Below the pieces are notes generated by a model. The model was not told the origin of the DNA. It did no database searches and worked only from the letters and a program-made list of their open reading frames with translations. From Actinoplanes couchii (GTDB lineage: Bacteria; Actinomycetota; Actinomycetes; Mycobacteriales; Micromonosporaceae), in contig NZ_BOMG01000077.1 of the NCBI RefSeq assembly GCF_016862075.1, positions 1-64,000 on the forward strand: 64,000 bases of DNA, in the 5' to 3' direction. Shown here in pieces: positions 1 to 7,524 of this stretch; positions within the stretch are counted from its first letter, which is position 1; every line of letters starts with the position of its first letter. Made by a program: the position numbers and the translations under genes.

Positions 1-188
1 GGGCGAGGGCGAGGGCGAGGGCGAGGGCGAGGGCGAGGGCGAGGGCGAGGGCGAGGGCGACGGCGAGGGCGAGGGCGAGGGCGACGGCGAGGGCGAGAGC
101 GACGGCGGCGGCGAGGGGGACCGTGACGGCGAGGGGGACCGGGCGACGGCGGTGAGGGTGAGGGGCCGGGAGGGGGACGGCGAGGGGG
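1..188. repeat. GGGCGA hexanucleotide repeat tract
   Basis: Ten perfect copies of GGGCGA fill bases 1-60. The tract then decays into GGCGAC, GGCGAG and GGGGGA variants up to about base 188. It begins at the window edge and may extend further left. On the plus strand one frame reads (Gly-Glu)n from base 2 to a TGA at 224-226, so it could be the tail of a gene starting outside the window. On the minus strand it reads Ser-Pro, Ala-Leu or Pro-Arg repeats. It lies directly after the stop codon of the minus-strand SGNH gene. Nothing else was recognised here. Confidence 0.9.
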
Positions 189-1403
189 CTATGGGGACAG
201 GAAAGTTGTCAGGGCGTCGGCTGTGAAGGCTGCTCCCTGGTCGGTCACGTGTAGGCGGTCGGTGTTGTACAGGTTTTGGGTGTTGTCCGTGGTGGGGGAC
301 AACTGGCGGGACGCCAGGTCGAAATAGGCCACTCCGCTTCCTCCTCCCGGGCCTCCGGTGTCCTCCTTCGCCACCTCCTGCCATGCCTGTGTGAACAGGG
401 CGAAGTCCTGGTCCGGCCGGCCTGCCGTCACCCTCGGGGAACCGTAGATCACGAAGGACGGGGCGATTTCCGTGGTCTTTCGAACCGCCGCGATGATGGT
501 CTTCAGGTTGTCCTTCATCGTGGCCGCGGGGACGTTTATCCGCCAGTCGTTGACGCCCAGTTGCAGGATCACCAGGTTCGGCCGGATGGTTCGTAACCTC
601 GGGGTCCACGATGCCGTGTCGGTGGCGAAATCGGTGCTTGTCCGGCCGCCGTGGCCGGCGTTGTACAGGCGGATTCCCCGGGACTCGTCGCCGGCGTAGG
701 TGGCGAAACCGTGCAGGGTCACCGGGCCCCGCACGCACGTTACGGCGATCGTGTGGGAACCTCGGGGGAGTGGCGGGGAGATCCAGCGCGCATTACGGTC
801 GACCGAAGTCGCTTCGGTGCTGATCGATGCATTTCCGGAAACCCCGCCGGCGGTCGTGCTTATCGATGTGTGGCCGGCGGTGGACGGCGCGTCGTCCTGC
901 GGGATTCCGTCGATGGTCACCGTGAAGGATCCGGCGCCGGGCTGGGCGGTGAACCAGATCTCCACCCCGGTTCCCTGGAACGTGTAGGTGGCCTTCTGAC
1001 CGGCTGCCTGAATCAGCGACTTCAATCCCCAACCGCCGGATTTGATCCGCTGGCCCTCGGCTTCCACCGGCCATCCGCTGATTCCGGTGGTGCCCCACGC
1101 CGCCACGTAATTGTCCCCGCCCGCCGCCCCGGCCACCGGGAACGCGGTCCGCAGATTGTCGGCCAGCAGGTGTGGATAGCCTCGCCCGTAAGCGCTGACC
1201 CCGACCCCTTCGCTCGTCGACGAGCCGAGAACGGCGACTACCGCGGGTGACCACCGGCGCCCGGCCAGCGCCGTGTGCCAGGCCAGGAGCGGCAGGTCGG
1301 CGCCGCCCGAGTCGGCCCGGGCGGACTCGGCGACCACCGCGCCGACAGCGAGACCCCCGGCGAGCAGGCCCCCGGCCCGCATGAAGGTACGTCGATCAGT
1401 CAC
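189..1403 (-). CDS. Tat-exported SGNH/GDSL-family hydrolase
   Basis: Secreted esterase or lipase-like enzyme of the SGNH superfamily, 404 residues. A twin-arginine signal sits at residues 4-30 (RR at 4-5, then a Gly/Ala/Val-rich stretch ending near SARA). Block I is degenerate, GSS at 60-62 instead of GDS, with S62 the likely nucleophile. A block reading LQLGVND follows, and D382-x-x-H385 near the end completes the triad. A beta-rich segment between blocks I and III resembles the jelly-roll insert of two-domain SGNH esterases acting on polysaccharides. The GTG at 1403 was chosen because GGGGGAG lies just upstream and the Tat motif begins directly after it; longer in-frame starts would bury the signal. 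The substrate is unknown; a plant-polymer acyl ester is an inference. Confidence 0.85.
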   Translation of the reverse strand: MTDRRTFMRAGGLLAGGLAVGAVVAESARADSGGADLPLLAWHTALAGRRWSPAVVAVLGSSTSEGVGVSAYGRGYPHLLADNLRTAFPVAGAAGGDNYVAAWGTTGISGWPVEAEGQRIKSGGWGLKSLIQAAGQKATYTFQGTGVEIWFTAQPGAGSFTVTIDGIPQDDAPSTAGHTSISTTAGGVSGNASISTEATSVDRNARWISPPLPRGSHTIAVTCVRGPVTLHGFATYAGDESRGIRLYNAGHGGRTSTDFATDTASWTPRLRTIRPNLVILQLGVNDWRINVPAATMKDNLKTIIAAVRKTTEIAPSFVIYGSPRVTAGRPDQDFALFTQAWQEVAKEDTGGPGGGSGVAYFDLASRQLSPTTDNTQNLYNTDRLHVTDQGAAFTADALTTFLSP

Positions 1404-1424
1404 GGCTCCCCCGAACCCTGTGTA

Positions 1425-1440
1425 GCGGCCATCTGGCCGC
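1425..1440. promoter_or_regulatory. Perfect palindrome upstream of the SGNH gene
   Basis: GCGGCCA-TC-TGGCCGC forms 7-base perfect arms with a 2-base spacer, 22 bases upstream of the SGNH start and inside the divergent spacer shared with the nucleotidyltransferase gene. It may be an operator or a leader hairpin. GC-rich palindromes of this size can occur by chance in such DNA. Confidence 0.3.
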
Positions 1441-1532
1441 CATGCTGGCACGCCGTGTCCACGGGGCACCGCGTTGTTCGACGATCCCATGCCGATATTT
1501 CGAGAGGTTCTCGGAGACGAGAACGCGACAGG

Positions 1533-2303
1533 ATGGTGAACATGCGCCAACACCGATTGATCGCCGACGTGGAACGGATCTGCCGGGCCGACGGGCGACT
1601 CGCCGCCGCCCTCACCTACGGATCGTTCGCCGCGGGGCAGGGCGACGTGCACAGCGACATCGAATTCTGGTTGTTCTTCGAGAGCCCGCCCGACCCGTAC
1701 GAATGGATCCGCGGGGTCGGTCCCTCCCATTATGTGGTCGGCAACGAATTCGGCGCGCACGTCGCCTTCTTCCCCGGCCTGATCCGGGGCGAGTTCCATT
1801 TCGCCACCGCCGCCGACATCCCGTCGGTGGGTTCCTGGCCGGCCCGCGGCGCACCCGTCGACCGCATGATCGTCGTCGACCGTTCCGGAGCACTCCGAAA
1901 AGCCTTGGATCAACTGCCCGATCAACCCCGATTGCCGGGTACGCCGGACGAACGAGCGGAATTGTGCGGCCGTTTCGCGAACTGGCTGATCCTGGCCCAC
2001 CACGTGACCCGGCGCGGCGAGTGGTTACGGGCCGTCGACGCCCTGACCCACGTCCAACGGCACCTGCTGTGGATGGCCCGCCTGGCCGAGAACCGCACCC
2101 AGCACTGGCTGACCCCGTCCCGGGCCGCCGAGACCGACCTGCCTCCGGCCGTCCTGCACGACCTGCACCTCGCGACCGCGACCGCCGACCCGGACTCGCT
2201 GCGAGCCGCCCTGTCCGCCGCGTGGTCCACCGGCCGCCGTTACTGGCCGGAGCTGGCCCCGGTGCCGACCGGCCTGTTCGCCGAACTGGACGCCGCCATG
2301 TGA
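1533..2303 (+). CDS. Lincosamide nucleotidyltransferase-like protein (Lnu(B)/Lnu(F) type)
   Basis: Nucleotidyltransferase-fold protein of 256 residues. The signature GS (30-31) followed by SDIE (41-44) supplies the metal-binding acidic pair. A downstream block reading LIRGEFHF and the preceding NEFG resemble the equivalent blocks I remember in Lnu(B)/Lnu(F) enzymes, which adenylylate lincomycin and clindamycin. The C-terminal half is helical, as in that family. It is divergent from the SGNH gene, and its last 64 bases overlap the 3' end of the opposite-strand HxlR gene. The ATG at 1533 is used; 1542 (ATG) is an alternative with AGGA upstream. Activity on lincosamides is inferred from motif likeness; a different small-molecule or protein substrate is possible. 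Confidence 0.75.
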   Translation: MVNMRQHRLIADVERICRADGRLAAALTYGSFAAGQGDVHSDIEFWLFFESPPDPYEWIRGVGPSHYVVGNEFGAHVAFFPGLIRGEFHFATAADIPSVGSWPARGAPVDRMIVVDRSGALRKALDQLPDQPRLPGTPDERAELCGRFANWLILAHHVTRRGEWLRAVDALTHVQRHLLWMARLAENRTQHWLTPSRAAETDLPPAVLHDLHLATATADPDSLRAALSAAWSTGRRYWPELAPVPTGLFAELDAAM

Positions 2304-2617
2304 ACGTTCGCCCAGCCCACCACCACGTTCATGGTGTCCAGCAGCCCGGCCCCGAGCGGGGTCAGCGTGTAGCCCGCCTCGTCCCGCCGCAGCAGCCCGT
2401 CCCGTTCCAGCCCGCGCAACGTCTGGGTGAGCATCTTCTGGCTGGCGCCCGGAACGGCCCGGGACAGGTCGCCGTGCCGGCGTGGCCCGTCGCCCAGCGC
2501 TTTCAGGATCAGGCTCACCCACCGGTTGCCGAGCATCGTCAGCACCCGATGGCCGGGACACTCGGCCATCGCCTGCCGGTGCTCGGCCCGGCGGTTCTCC
2601 GGAATGTGCGCCGCCAC
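2240..2617 (-). CDS. HxlR-family transcriptional regulator
   Basis: Winged-helix DNA-binding protein, 125 residues. A CPG near the N-terminus (conserved Cys) is followed by a stretch matching the family consensus: GNRW, then RHGDLSRAVPGASQKMLTQ and the wing GLLRRDEAGYTLTPLG. HxlR proteins act as dimers, often sensing aldehydes or redox state through the Cys and controlling an adjacent oxidoreductase. Here the divergent neighbour is a dinucleotide-binding oxidoreductase, the usual pairing. The GTG at 2617 fits family length; the open frame extends upstream without homology. Its 3' end is antisense to the last 64 bases of the nucleotidyltransferase gene. Confidence 0.88.
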   Translation of the reverse strand: MAAHIPENRRAEHRQAMAECPGHRVLTMLGNRWVSLILKALGDGPRRHGDLSRAVPGASQKMLTQTLRGLERDGLLRRDEAGYTLTPLGAGLLDTMNVVVGWANVHMAASSSANRPVGTGASSGQ

Positions 2618-2670
2618 GGTCCCACCCCCGAACGAAACGAAGGAACGAAAGCACGAACAATCATGACTGG

Positions 2671-2684
2671 GCACCTTGAAGTGC
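2671..2684. promoter_or_regulatory. Candidate HxlR operator
   Basis: GCACCTTGAAGTGC is an imperfect palindrome with perfect GCAC/GTGC arms. It lies between the divergent HxlR gene and the F420-reductase-like gene, 41 bases before the latter's start. The position and AAGTGC half-site suit an HxlR dimer site. The flank at 2630-2656 also carries repeated GAACGAA-like words. Confidence 0.45.
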
Positions 2685-2724
2685 CTACTGGAGGTGCTCG
2701 GGGACGCCACTTTAGCGTGGGCCC

Positions 2725-3315
2725 ATGACACGGTTCGCACTTCTCGGAGCGGGCGCGGTCGCCCGGACGATCGCTACCGGACTGGCCTCGGCGGGGCGGC
2801 CGGTGGTCGTCGGCTCGCGGCGGAATCTGGCGGAGGCCGCGGCGTACGGGGACGTCGTCGTCAACGCGCTGCCCGGTGACGTCAGCGTGGCGGTGCTTGC
2901 CGGGCTGCGGGACGAACTGCGGGGGAAAGTGGTCGTCGACGTCGCCAACGCGGTGCGGGTGGATGAGCGGGGCTTCGCCGCGGAACTGCTCTACCCGGAC
3001 AGCAGTTTGGCCGAAAACGTTCAGCGGGTGCTGCCGGACAGCCAGGTGGTCAAAGCGCTCAGCACCATGCACGCGTCACTGATGGCGCGTACCGGCGGGG
3101 AAGGGGTGTCGGTCTTCCTCTCCGGGGACTCGGCCGCGGCCAAGGACCGCGCCCGGGAGCTGCTGACCGGACTCGGCTGGGAATCGCGGCATGTGGCCGA
3201 TCTCGGGCCGCTGGTCACGGCACGATGGGCGGAGGGGTTCGTTCTGGCCGTACGGCCGGTGGTCGAGGTCCTCGGTCCGGTCCCGTTCGGGTGGGGTGTC
3301 GTCCGTTCGGGGTAA
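2725..3315 (+). CDS. NADPH-dependent F420 reductase-like protein
   Basis: Rossmann-fold oxidoreductase of 196 residues. The N-terminus has the dinucleotide-binding glycine pattern LGAGAVARTIA after the first strand, then GSR at the end of strand 2, typical of NADP specificity. The middle segments DVVVNALPGD and KVVVDVANAV match the F420-NADP oxidoreductase (Npd/Fno-like) family. The last 20 residues look divergent and the protein is slightly shorter than usual (about 200-220). It is transcribed away from the HxlR regulator and is its probable target. Hydride exchange between NADPH and F420 is the family activity; many actinomycete paralogues have unknown substrates. Confidence 0.78.
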   Translation: MTRFALLGAGAVARTIATGLASAGRPVVVGSRRNLAEAAAYGDVVVNALPGDVSVAVLAGLRDELRGKVVVDVANAVRVDERGFAAELLYPDSSLAENVQRVLPDSQVVKALSTMHASLMARTGGEGVSVFLSGDSAAAKDRARELLTGLGWESRHVADLGPLVTARWAEGFVLAVRPVVEVLGPVPFGWGVVRSG

Positions 3316-3346
3316 CCGGCTTTGCCATCGGGCGGGGTGGTCGGCT

Positions 3347-4090
3347 GTGCTCCTGGTCGTGAGGCTAATCCGGGCCGCTGTCGTGGTCGTCTTCGCCCTG
3401 CCCCTCGGCATCGTGCCGCCCGTCAGAACCGTGGAGGTCCGCTATCTGGGCGGTCTCGCCGGGCCGGCCCGGGTCGCCGACGTCAGCGGCCGGCAGCTGC
3501 ACGGGGAGGTCCTCACCGGCGGCGGTGGCGCCGTCACGTCGGTGACCGAACCGGCCGGCGATCGGGTCCTGCGGTTCCCCGGCGGCAGTTGCACCAGCGC
3601 GCCGTGTCCGCAAGCGATCATTCGCCCGCCTCGATCGGAGAGTCTGGCCGGGCGGGGGCGGTTCACCTTCGGCGCCGACATCCGGCTGACCGAACCGGCG
3701 CCGGCCGGGGCGGGCATGAACGTGTTCCAGTTCGGCCGGGCCGGCGCGGGGCACAGTCAGTGGAAGCTGCAGGTGGACTCGGGGCGGCCGTCGTGCCGGT
3801 GGTCCGACGGGAACGCGGCGGTGCTGCTCGACGCGGGGCTGTCGTTGCAGGTGGGGCGGTGGTACCGGGTGACGTGCGCGCGGCTGTCCCGGTCGCTGTT
3901 CCAGATCCGGGTCCGTGACCCGCGTACCGGTGAGGTGCTGCGGCCACCGGTCCGGGACAGCACCGCTCTCGGTGACATCCTGCCGGCCGGCCGGGTGGTG
4001 ATCGGTGGCAAACAGATCAGCCCGCGCCGCTCCGACATCGACACCGACCAGTTCCACGGCGACCTGACCGCCATCGAATTCAGTCGCTGA
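3347..4090 (+). CDS. Secreted laminin-G/concanavalin-like domain protein
   Basis: 247 residues. A short N-terminal hydrophobic stretch (residues about 4-22) looks like a signal peptide or anchor. The rest is predicted beta-rich and matches the LamG/concanavalin fold pattern: a strand with FTFGADIRL, then NVFQFGRA, a W-K-L-Q-V strand, RWYRVTC and a final FHGDLTAIEF. Such domains bind sugars or act as accessory modules; no catalytic residues were recognised. GTG 3347 was chosen because GGCGGGG precedes it; GTG 3359 is an alternative. The 3' end overlaps the convergent PHP gene by 11 bases. Confidence 0.65.
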   Translation: MLLVVRLIRAAVVVVFALPLGIVPPVRTVEVRYLGGLAGPARVADVSGRQLHGEVLTGGGGAVTSVTEPAGDRVLRFPGGSCTSAPCPQAIIRPPRSESLAGRGRFTFGADIRLTEPAPAGAGMNVFQFGRAGAGHSQWKLQVDSGRPSCRWSDGNAAVLLDAGLSLQVGRWYRVTCARLSRSLFQIRVRDPRTGEVLRPPVRDSTALGDILPAGRVVIGGKQISPRRSDIDTDQFHGDLTAIEFSR

Positions 4091-4895
4091 GAAGCAGGGC
4101 GCCGATGCGATTGGTCAGCGCGGCCATGGTGCCGTCCGGATGGCGGACCTCGACACGGATGGGGGTGCGGACGGAGACGGGGAGGGAGACGACGCCGTCG
4201 CCCGAGGCAGGCAGGGTTTCGCGGAGCAGGACGCCACGGTCGGTGCGGATGGTCACCACCGCGGACGGGGCCCCGGTCACCCGTACCGCGGCAGGGGTGA
4301 AGGTCAGGTTGATGTCGGCGGAGCCGGCGATCCAGCAGGCACCGGACCGGATGGCGGACAGCACCGACCCGGCCGTCAGCACGGGCGCCGAGATCACCAG
4401 CTGCGGGGCGCCGATCTGGCCCGGCAGGTGCACGTCGCTGTTACCGATCGCGGGCAGCCGCGGATGGTCGTGCCAGAGGGACAGGGCGGCCTCGTTGTCG
4501 GCGTTCCACGGCAGGTCGGAGCGCCACCGGCCGTTCCACACCTCGATCGCGTCGAAGTCGTCGAGGGGGAGCCGGAGCGTGCCGCCGGGGTACGGGGCGA
4601 ACGGGTGCGCCGCCACACACAGCGCGCCGTGCCGGCGGGCCTCGGTCACCTCGCGGACGACGACACCGGGCGGGAGCCCGAGGGCCAGCCAGTGGCCGTC
4701 CGGAGTGATCACCTCCTGACCGGGGATGATCAGCAGGCCGGACCATTCGGCGAGATCGGCGGCGGCGTCGTGTTCGGTGACGGCGAGGAAGTCCAGACCG
4801 GCCGCGCGGGCCTCGGCGACGATCGCGGCGGGAGTCATCTCACCGCCGTGCGACTTCAGCGAGTGCACGTGGCAGTCGCCGCGGAAGGTGGCCAT
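4080..4895 (-). CDS. PHP-domain phosphoesterase (CehA/McbA-like)
   Basis: Metal-dependent phosphoesterase of 271 residues. DCHVHS at residues 7-12 is the first PHP metal motif. VTEHD gives the second, AAHPF the third, and NSDVH near residue 160 the final ligands. The C-terminal 80 residues form a beta-rich extension. Family members hydrolyse phosphodiesters or phosphotriesters, with His and Asp residues holding two or three metals. ATG 4895 starts just before the first metal motif. It is separated from the upstream SGNH esterase gene by a strong hairpin, so it is probably a separate transcript. Confidence 0.82.
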   Translation of the reverse strand: MATFRGDCHVHSLKSHGGEMTPAAIVAEARAAGLDFLAVTEHDAAADLAEWSGLLIIPGQEVITPDGHWLALGLPPGVVVREVTEARRHGALCVAAHPFAPYPGGTLRLPLDDFDAIEVWNGRWRSDLPWNADNEAALSLWHDHPRLPAIGNSDVHLPGQIGAPQLVISAPVLTAGSVLSAIRSGACWIAGSADINLTFTPAAVRVTGAPSAVVTIRTDRGVLLRETLPASGDGVVSLPVSVRTPIRVEVRHPDGTMAALTNRIGALLLSD

Positions 4896-4910
4896 CGGAG
4901 CAGAGGATAT

Positions 4911-4939
4911 CCCCGGCGCTCCATGAAAGAGCGCCGGGG
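4911..4939 (-). terminator. Perfect 11-bp hairpin terminator
   Basis: CCCCGGCGCTC, a 7-base loop CATGAAA, and GAGCGCCGGGG form a perfect stem just after the stop of the minus-strand SGNH esterase gene and before the PHP gene. There is no clear U-run, common for actinomycete terminators. Confidence 0.75.
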
Positions 4940-4945
4940 AGTTGT

Positions 4946-5779
4946 TCAGGCGCGGTCGGCGAGACCGGAACCGGCGACGACCGGGAGGTAACCGCGGGCG
5001 TGCCCGGTAGCGGTCGGGTGCAGCACGGTGTTGTCCCGCAGACCCGAGGTCCCGACGAGCCAGGGGCGGGTGCTGCACAGGGCATGTCCGGCGAACTCCT
5101 TGTCCACGTCGACGAAGCGGACCCGGTTGCGGGTGGCCGCCGCGGCGATGGCGCTGTTCAGGCTGGTGACGACCTGGTTGGCGCGGGCCCGCACCTTGGC
5201 GCTGAGCGGCACCGACGGGCAGGACTTCGCCTTGGCGAACGGCAGCGGGTAGCCGGTGACCACGACACGCGCGTCGGGGGCGGCGGTGACCACGGCGCGG
5301 ATCATCCGGTTCAGGTCGCGGGGCAGGGTCTTCAGCCTACGGTCCAGGGCGAGGTTGCCGCGCCGGCAGGCGGCCGCGGTGGCGGCGTTCGCGCAGGCCG
5401 CGAGCACCTGACGGAACCCCAGGTCGTTGGCCCCGGCGGTGATCGTGACCAGTCCGGTCCGGGCGGTCAGCGTGCCGGCCTGGCGGATCACGTCGGCGGT
5501 GGCGGCGCTGCTGCAGGCCGCGTTGCGGAAGGCGACCTTGCCGTCGGCCTGCCGGGCCAGCAGGGCCGGGTAGGCGACGGAGGTTCGGCCGCACTTGTCA
5601 CTGGTCGGTGCGGAACCCAGCCCGGCGGCGTACGAGTCACCGAGGGCGACGTACTGCAGGGGCGCGGGGGCGATGGACACGGCGACGGCGGTGGCCGGGG
5701 CGGCCCAGCCGGTGGCGGTCATCGCCACGGTGGCGCAGACCGCCACTACACGGCGGAAGATCGCGGCAGGGTACGACAT
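4946..5779 (-). CDS. Secreted SGNH/GDSL esterase-lipase
   Basis: 277 residues with a Sec-type signal peptide (residues 1 to about 33). GDS at 47-49 gives the nucleophile S49. The block GANDLGF supplies the oxyanion Asn, and DNTVLHP near residues 249-255 carries the probable catalytic His254. Several Cys residues (CGRT, ACSS, AACRRG, KSCPS, ALCST) suggest the disulfides typical of secreted actinomycete SGNH lipases. ATG 5779 has GAGGA five bases upstream. A terminator follows the stop. The enzyme probably cleaves short acyl esters outside the cell. Confidence 0.9.
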   Translation of the reverse strand: MSYPAAIFRRVVAVCATVAMTATGWAAPATAVAVSIAPAPLQYVALGDSYAAGLGSAPTSDKCGRTSVAYPALLARQADGKVAFRNAACSSAATADVIRQAGTLTARTGLVTITAGANDLGFRQVLAACANAATAAACRRGNLALDRRLKTLPRDLNRMIRAVVTAAPDARVVVTGYPLPFAKAKSCPSVPLSAKVRARANQVVTSLNSAIAAAATRNRVRFVDVDKEFAGHALCSTRPWLVGTSGLRDNTVLHPTATGHARGYLPVVAGSGLADRA

Positions 5780-5957
5780 GTGAGTCCTCGGGGAGGTCTG
5801 AATTTGGACATGCGGCACCATACCGTCTAAATACTTGCAAATCGTCCCGGTTTGCCGGGCATGATCTGCGCCCCGCCGGTCCGGCCAGCGGATTCCCCCG
5901 GCGCACGCAACGCCCGGCAGTCACCCGCGGGAGTGAAAGCGTCAAGTCCGGCCGCCG

Positions 5958-6335
5958 GTGACCGACGAATCCGGCGTGATACGTGTACTGGTGGTCGACG
6001 ACGAACCGGACGTCCGGGACCTGATCGTGCGCTGGCTGCGCCGGGACGGTCACGACGTGTTGGCCAGCGACAGCGCCGCGGCGGCCCTCGTCGCGGTCGA
6101 GCGGCACGGCATGCCCGACGTCGCCCTGTTGGACGTGGCGATGCCCGGCATGGACGGCATCGAGCTGCTGATCGAACTGCGCCGGCGCGAGCCGCAGCTG
6201 GCCGCGATGTTCGTCTCCGCCCTGTGGACACCCGCCGACATGAACCGGATCCGCGAGACCGGCGCCGCCCACCTGGCCAAACCGTTCACCGTGGCGGTGC
6301 TCGGGCACGCCGTGCGCAGGCTGGTCCGGGCATGA
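5958..6335 (+). CDS. Receiver-only response regulator
   Basis: A CheY-like receiver of 125 residues with no output domain. Acidic pair D14-D15, phosphoacceptor D59 in LLDVAMPG, the Ser of FVSAL and the Lys of AKPF are all present. It starts with GTG at 5958. Its TGA overlaps the ATG of the histidine kinase (ATGA), so the two are co-translated and form a two-component pair. Lacking a DNA-binding domain, it probably acts by protein contact or in a phosphorelay. Confidence 0.9.
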   Translation: MTDESGVIRVLVVDDEPDVRDLIVRWLRRDGHDVLASDSAAAALVAVERHGMPDVALLDVAMPGMDGIELLIELRRREPQLAAMFVSALWTPADMNRIRETGAAHLAKPFTVAVLGHAVRRLVRA

Positions 6336-7513
6336 GCCTCGGTGCGATTCTGATCGGCGCGGCCGGGATCTCGCTCGGGTACGCGGCTGCCGCCCTGGGC
6401 CGGCGCCGTGACCGCGAGGCGCTGATGCCCGCGATCGTCGACGCGATGGCCGAGGGGCTCGCGGTCGTCGACTCCACCGGGCGGGTGGTGCTGCGCAACC
6501 CGGCGGCCGTGCACCTGCTCGGCGGCCGGACCAGCCCCGGCGACCAGATCACCGACGGCGCCCACTACGGGCTGTTCCACCTGGACGGCACCCCGGTACG
6601 GGACGAGGATCTGCCGTACGCCCGGGCGATGGCCGGCCGGCCGATCGAGAAGATGGACCTGCTGGTCCGCAACCCGGGCATCCCGGAGGGCCGGATCATC
6701 AGCGTCACGGCGACCGCGGTGGCGAGATCGATCGGTGGCCGCGACGCCGCCGTCATCGTCTTCCACGACGTCACCGCCGAGCGCCGCCAGCGTGACGAGC
6801 TGGCCGGGTTCGCCGGGGTGGTCGCCCACGACCTGCTCAACCCGCTCACCACCGTGGAGGGCTGGACCGACACCGCTGCCGACATCCTGGACGACCCGGC
6901 GCCCCGCCTCGACCTGGCCCGGGACAGCCTCGGCCGGGTCAGTCGCGCCGCCGGCCGGATGCGCGGGCTGATCAACGATCTGCTGGCCTACACCACCAGC
7001 CGGGACGGCAACATCGCCCCGGTGCCGGTGGACCTGGCCGAGCTGGTCGCCGACATCGCCGCCGCGCGGACCGACGCCGCGGTGGCCGCCGGTACGCCGG
7101 TGCCGGAGTTCACCGTGGGCGAGCTGGGCCACGTGTGCGCGGACCGGGTCCTGACCCGGCAGCTGCTGGACAACCTGATCGGCAACGCGGTCAAGTACAC
7201 CGCTCCGGACGTGACTCCCCGGCTGACCGTGACCGGGGCGGTCCGGGACGGGTTCGCCGAGGTCACCGTCGCCGACAACGGCATCGGTGTCCCGGCCGGC
7301 CAGCACGACGCGATCTTCGGCAACTTCCACCGGGCGCACCGCGACTGCGGATATGCCGGAACCGGTCTCGGCCTGGCGATCTGCAAGCGCATCGTGGAAC
7401 GGCACGGCGGCGTGATCAGTGCTGCCGACAATCCGGGCGGGGGCTCGCGCTTCACATTCTCTCTGCCGCTGGACCGGAGCAGCCGGTATGTTTACGTAAA
7501 CATCAGTGGGTGA
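6332..7513 (+). CDS. PAS-domain sensor histidine kinase
   Basis: 393 residues. One N-terminal membrane helix (about 3-22) precedes a PAS domain (about 30-150). The HisKA dimerisation domain has the phospho-His at H166 in VAHDLLNPL. The HATPase domain shows the N box (NLIGNAVKY), DNGIGV and GTGLGL. The PAS domain, after a single short membrane anchor, suggests sensing of an intracellular cue. It is translationally coupled to the receiver before it. Its 3' end contains the palindrome that may control the next gene. Confidence 0.92.
   Translation: MSLGAILIGAAGISLGYAAAALGRRRDREALMPAIVDAMAEGLAVVDSTGRVVLRNPAAVHLLGGRTSPGDQITDGAHYGLFHLDGTPVRDEDLPYARAMAGRPIEKMDLLVRNPGIPEGRIISVTATAVARSIGGRDAAVIVFHDVTAERRQRDELAGFAGVVAHDLLNPLTTVEGWTDTAADILDDPAPRLDLARDSLGRVSRAAGRMRGLINDLLAYTTSRDGNIAPVPVDLAELVADIAAARTDAAVAAGTPVPEFTVGELGHVCADRVLTRQLLDNLIGNAVKYTAPDVTPRLTVTGAVRDGFAEVTVADNGIGVPAGQHDAIFGNFHRAHRDCGYAGTGLGLAICKRIVERHGGVISAADNPGGGSRFTFSLPLDRSSRYVYVNISG
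7488..7503. promoter_or_regulatory. Perfect 16-bp palindrome before the GH35 gene
   Basis: ATGTTTACGTAAACAT is a perfect palindrome, AT-rich in otherwise very GC-rich coding DNA. It sits at the 3' end of the kinase gene, 22 bases before the beta-galactosidase start. The central CG and 16-bp length are typical of LacI-family sugar-regulator operators. It is probably the operator controlling the galactosidase. Confidence 0.7.
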
Positions 7514-7524
7514 AAGGGCGGCAC

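Noticed and set aside
1-226. A Gly-Glu repeat protein read from the hexanucleotide tract
   Set aside because: No start codon or non-repetitive domain is visible inside the window; it may be the end of an upstream gene but cannot be supported.
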